Shown here: positions 62,300 through 64,000 of the stretch, piece after piece
How positions within the stretch are numbered: position 1 is the first letter of the stretch
Layout: each line of letters starts with the position of its first letter
Assembly: GCA_035582835.1 (NCBI GenBank)
Contig: JAYKAV010003266.1
Span: 5,643,795-5,707,794, forward strand
Origin: Phoebastria nigripes
Taxonomy: Eukaryota > Chordata > Aves > Procellariiformes > Diomedeidae
DNA length: 64,000 nucleotides
Direction: 5' to 3'
Notes under the pieces: generated by a model
Databases searched by the model: none
Seen by the model: only the letters and a program-made list of their open reading frames with translations
What the model was told of the DNA's origin: nothing
Position numbers and translations under genes: made by a program

Positions 62300-64000
62300 G
62301 AAGAGGAGGTGTTAGCTGGATGGATGCACCCACTCTGGGGTCCTCACTGCTGGGACTTGGCCAAGGTGGGGGGTACATTAAGGCAGGATCATGCCCACAA
62401 GCCAGCCTGGCCCCGTGCACCGCAGGGAAGGATGCTCTACCTCTTTTCTCCCTCCTACAAGGCCTAGGGCAAGTCCCTTTAGCACAAACCCTCAAAAAAA
62501 AAAAAAGGGCTTGGTGTCCTGTGGGTGCTTTAAAAACCCCGTCCCCCTGCAACGAGTCACTGCCTGTGGTTATGCACAAGGTGGTTTTATCCTGGGTGGG
62601 AAGAAGCATTTACTGGAGTGTCTCCCCCCATTAACCCCTCGCCTGCTGCTAAATGTGCTTGCTGGGGGAGAAAGGAGGAAGGGGCCAAGCCAGAAGTCCC
62701 CACCTCTGTTCCCTGTCCCCCCAGGCCAGGTTTGTGCCCTCCCTGATGTGGTACACCGGCAGCTGCATCCTCCTATTTAGAGGAAATCTATAAACCACTT
62801 AGTACAGAGCGAACCCGCCAGCCTTCCAGCAGCCTTCTGCGGAAAATTGATCAGCCAAGGGTTTAATCTTGGTGTTTTCTTTTTTTGCCCCCTTTCTCTC
62901 TCTTTCTCTGCTTTTCTGGGCCACCCTCAGTGACAGCACCCAGCACCCAACGGGCTTCATCCTGCTCCCACCTCTCAGGCAGCGGTACGAAGCCCCACAG
63001 CCGATGCCCCCATGCCCAGCGGGCTCCCCACATCAGCCCTGGGGTTTTGGGGACAGTTTGAGCCTGGCCGGCATCCAAGGTCCCATGGAAAGGGTATCTG
63101 AGCTGCCTGTGGGCTCTGCTGCACTCGATGCCATCCCTGGGCTGAAAGGGGGTGACATCCCCCCATGGGGTCCTTCAATCCATACAGACCAGTAAAATCT
63201 CCCCGGTGCATGGACGTTTCCTTCTCTCTTCATTTCCAGAGGTGGGGAGAGCAACCAAGAGCTGGGAAACCATCCCCAGCCAACCTGCACGTTGGTGCTT
63301 AGCTCATCTGCACACTCTCCTTGCAGGCTCTGAAATCTCTGGGGATGGGTGAACTAAGCCAACCAGGCAAAGCCCACAATGCCAAAAAGGTTGCAGATCT
63401 TGCCATCAACCTCAGAGGAAGGAGTAAACCCAGCCCAGATAACCTGAACCTGCACCTACACCCAGAAAACCCCCACATCTGGCCAGGACCCAGCACAACT
63501 GCTTTGGCCGCAGGGGCTGGTGCAGAGATTAGAGCCATTCCTGAGCAGGGAGCTGGGGGAATGTTTATTTTTTTCACAGAAAAATTATGACTCATTGATT
63601 GAATGGCTTTTGTTGTTGTTGTTGTGGTGGGAAACATATTGTTTTGATTAATATCTTGGCTTGGGAATGTAGATGAGGAAAAAGATTTGAAGTTTTCAGA
63701 GCATCCCATTGGGAAGACAAAATCTCTTTTGTTTCAAATGTTAAGTTGGTTGGGAAAAGGCTTTTAAAAGGTTAAAACTGAGTGAAATTCTTGACTTAAG
63801 AGCAACACTCATACAAATTTGCAAACTGCAAAAATTTTTGATGTCCCAAACTCTACATTTACTCTAGTTCTAGGGAGGAAAAACAACTAACCNCCCCGCC
63901 AAAGAGCCTCCAGAGGTGGGAAAGCTGATTCCAGCCCAGAAATTGCCTTTAAAAGAAGGATTATAAGGTCAGGGTCTGTGGAGGTACCTTGGACCTGCTT

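Larger units (their letters stand above)
53000..64000. other. Noncoding right flank
   Basis: No recognisable exon. Long open frames (for example minus-strand 57018-57743) lack family signatures and reflect GC-rich sequence. It contains MIR fragments, a 17-bp x3 array, a diverged inverted repeat, a strong hairpin, a polypyrimidine tract (55650-55701) and a (TTG)n run (63610-63627). KCNA10, expected next in the cluster, is not reached. Confidence 0.6.

Noticed and set aside
46914..64000. KCNA10, the expected third gene of the cluster
   Set aside because: No frame with T1, S4 or GYGD motifs occurs after KCNA2, so it must lie beyond the window if present.

Overview
This window looks like a gene-sparse, fairly GC-rich piece of an amniote nuclear genome, most likely a bird. 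It holds two intact, intronless-CDS voltage-gated potassium channel genes of the Kv1 (Shaker) family on the + strand: KCNA3 (Kv1.3, 14373-16130) and KCNA2 (Kv1.2, 45414-46913). The gene calls rest on full-length, motif-complete proteins with paralogue-specific pore residues (GYGDMH for Kv1.3, GYGDMV for Kv1.2). The bird assignment is an inference from close spacing (29.3 kb between the two CDSs), few transposons, CR1 LINE relics and amniote-type MIR fragments. A turtle or crocodile is not excluded. In other vertebrates KCNA3, KCNA2 and KCNA10 lie in this transcriptional order, so KCNA10 is expected beyond the right edge; it is not in the window.

Layout. Positions 1-13.4 kb are noncoding flank with scattered MIR-like fragments. 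From 13.5 to 14.9 kb is the KCNA3 promoter and 5' region: an alternating purine-pyrimidine CA/CG minisatellite, a CpG-rich block, a run of 17 C, and a long upstream reading frame whose stop codon overlaps an internal KCNA3 methionine. KCNA3 follows, with a candidate 3' flank holding two adjacent X-box-like palindromes. From 17.4 to 41.9 kb is a noncoding spacer with two degenerate minus-strand CR1 relics, several minisatellites, a perfect AT palindrome and an orphan poly(A)-like site. From 41.9 to 45.4 kb are possible KCNA2 5'UTR exons and a good splice acceptor 81 bp before the KCNA2 ATG. The KCNA2 CDS is followed by what looks like a long 3'UTR ending near 52.95 kb, with four Pumilio-type motifs just before an AATAAA. 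The last 11 kb is noncoding; it contains a 235-bp diverged inverted repeat (59.9/60.6-60.9 kb) and a separate near-perfect 82-bp hairpin (62.2 kb).

Functionally the two genes encode subunits that assemble as homo- or heterotetrameric delayed-rectifier K+ channels through their shared T1 domains. Both end in a TDV PDZ ligand. The second halves of the two CDSs include a 59-bp tract with only one mismatch, synonymous positions included, which suggests gene conversion or unusual nucleotide constraint. I found no RNA genes, CRISPR arrays or intact mobile elements. Roughly fifty isolated single N bases are scattered through the window; one falls in KCNA3 at a codon that is alanine whichever base it is.
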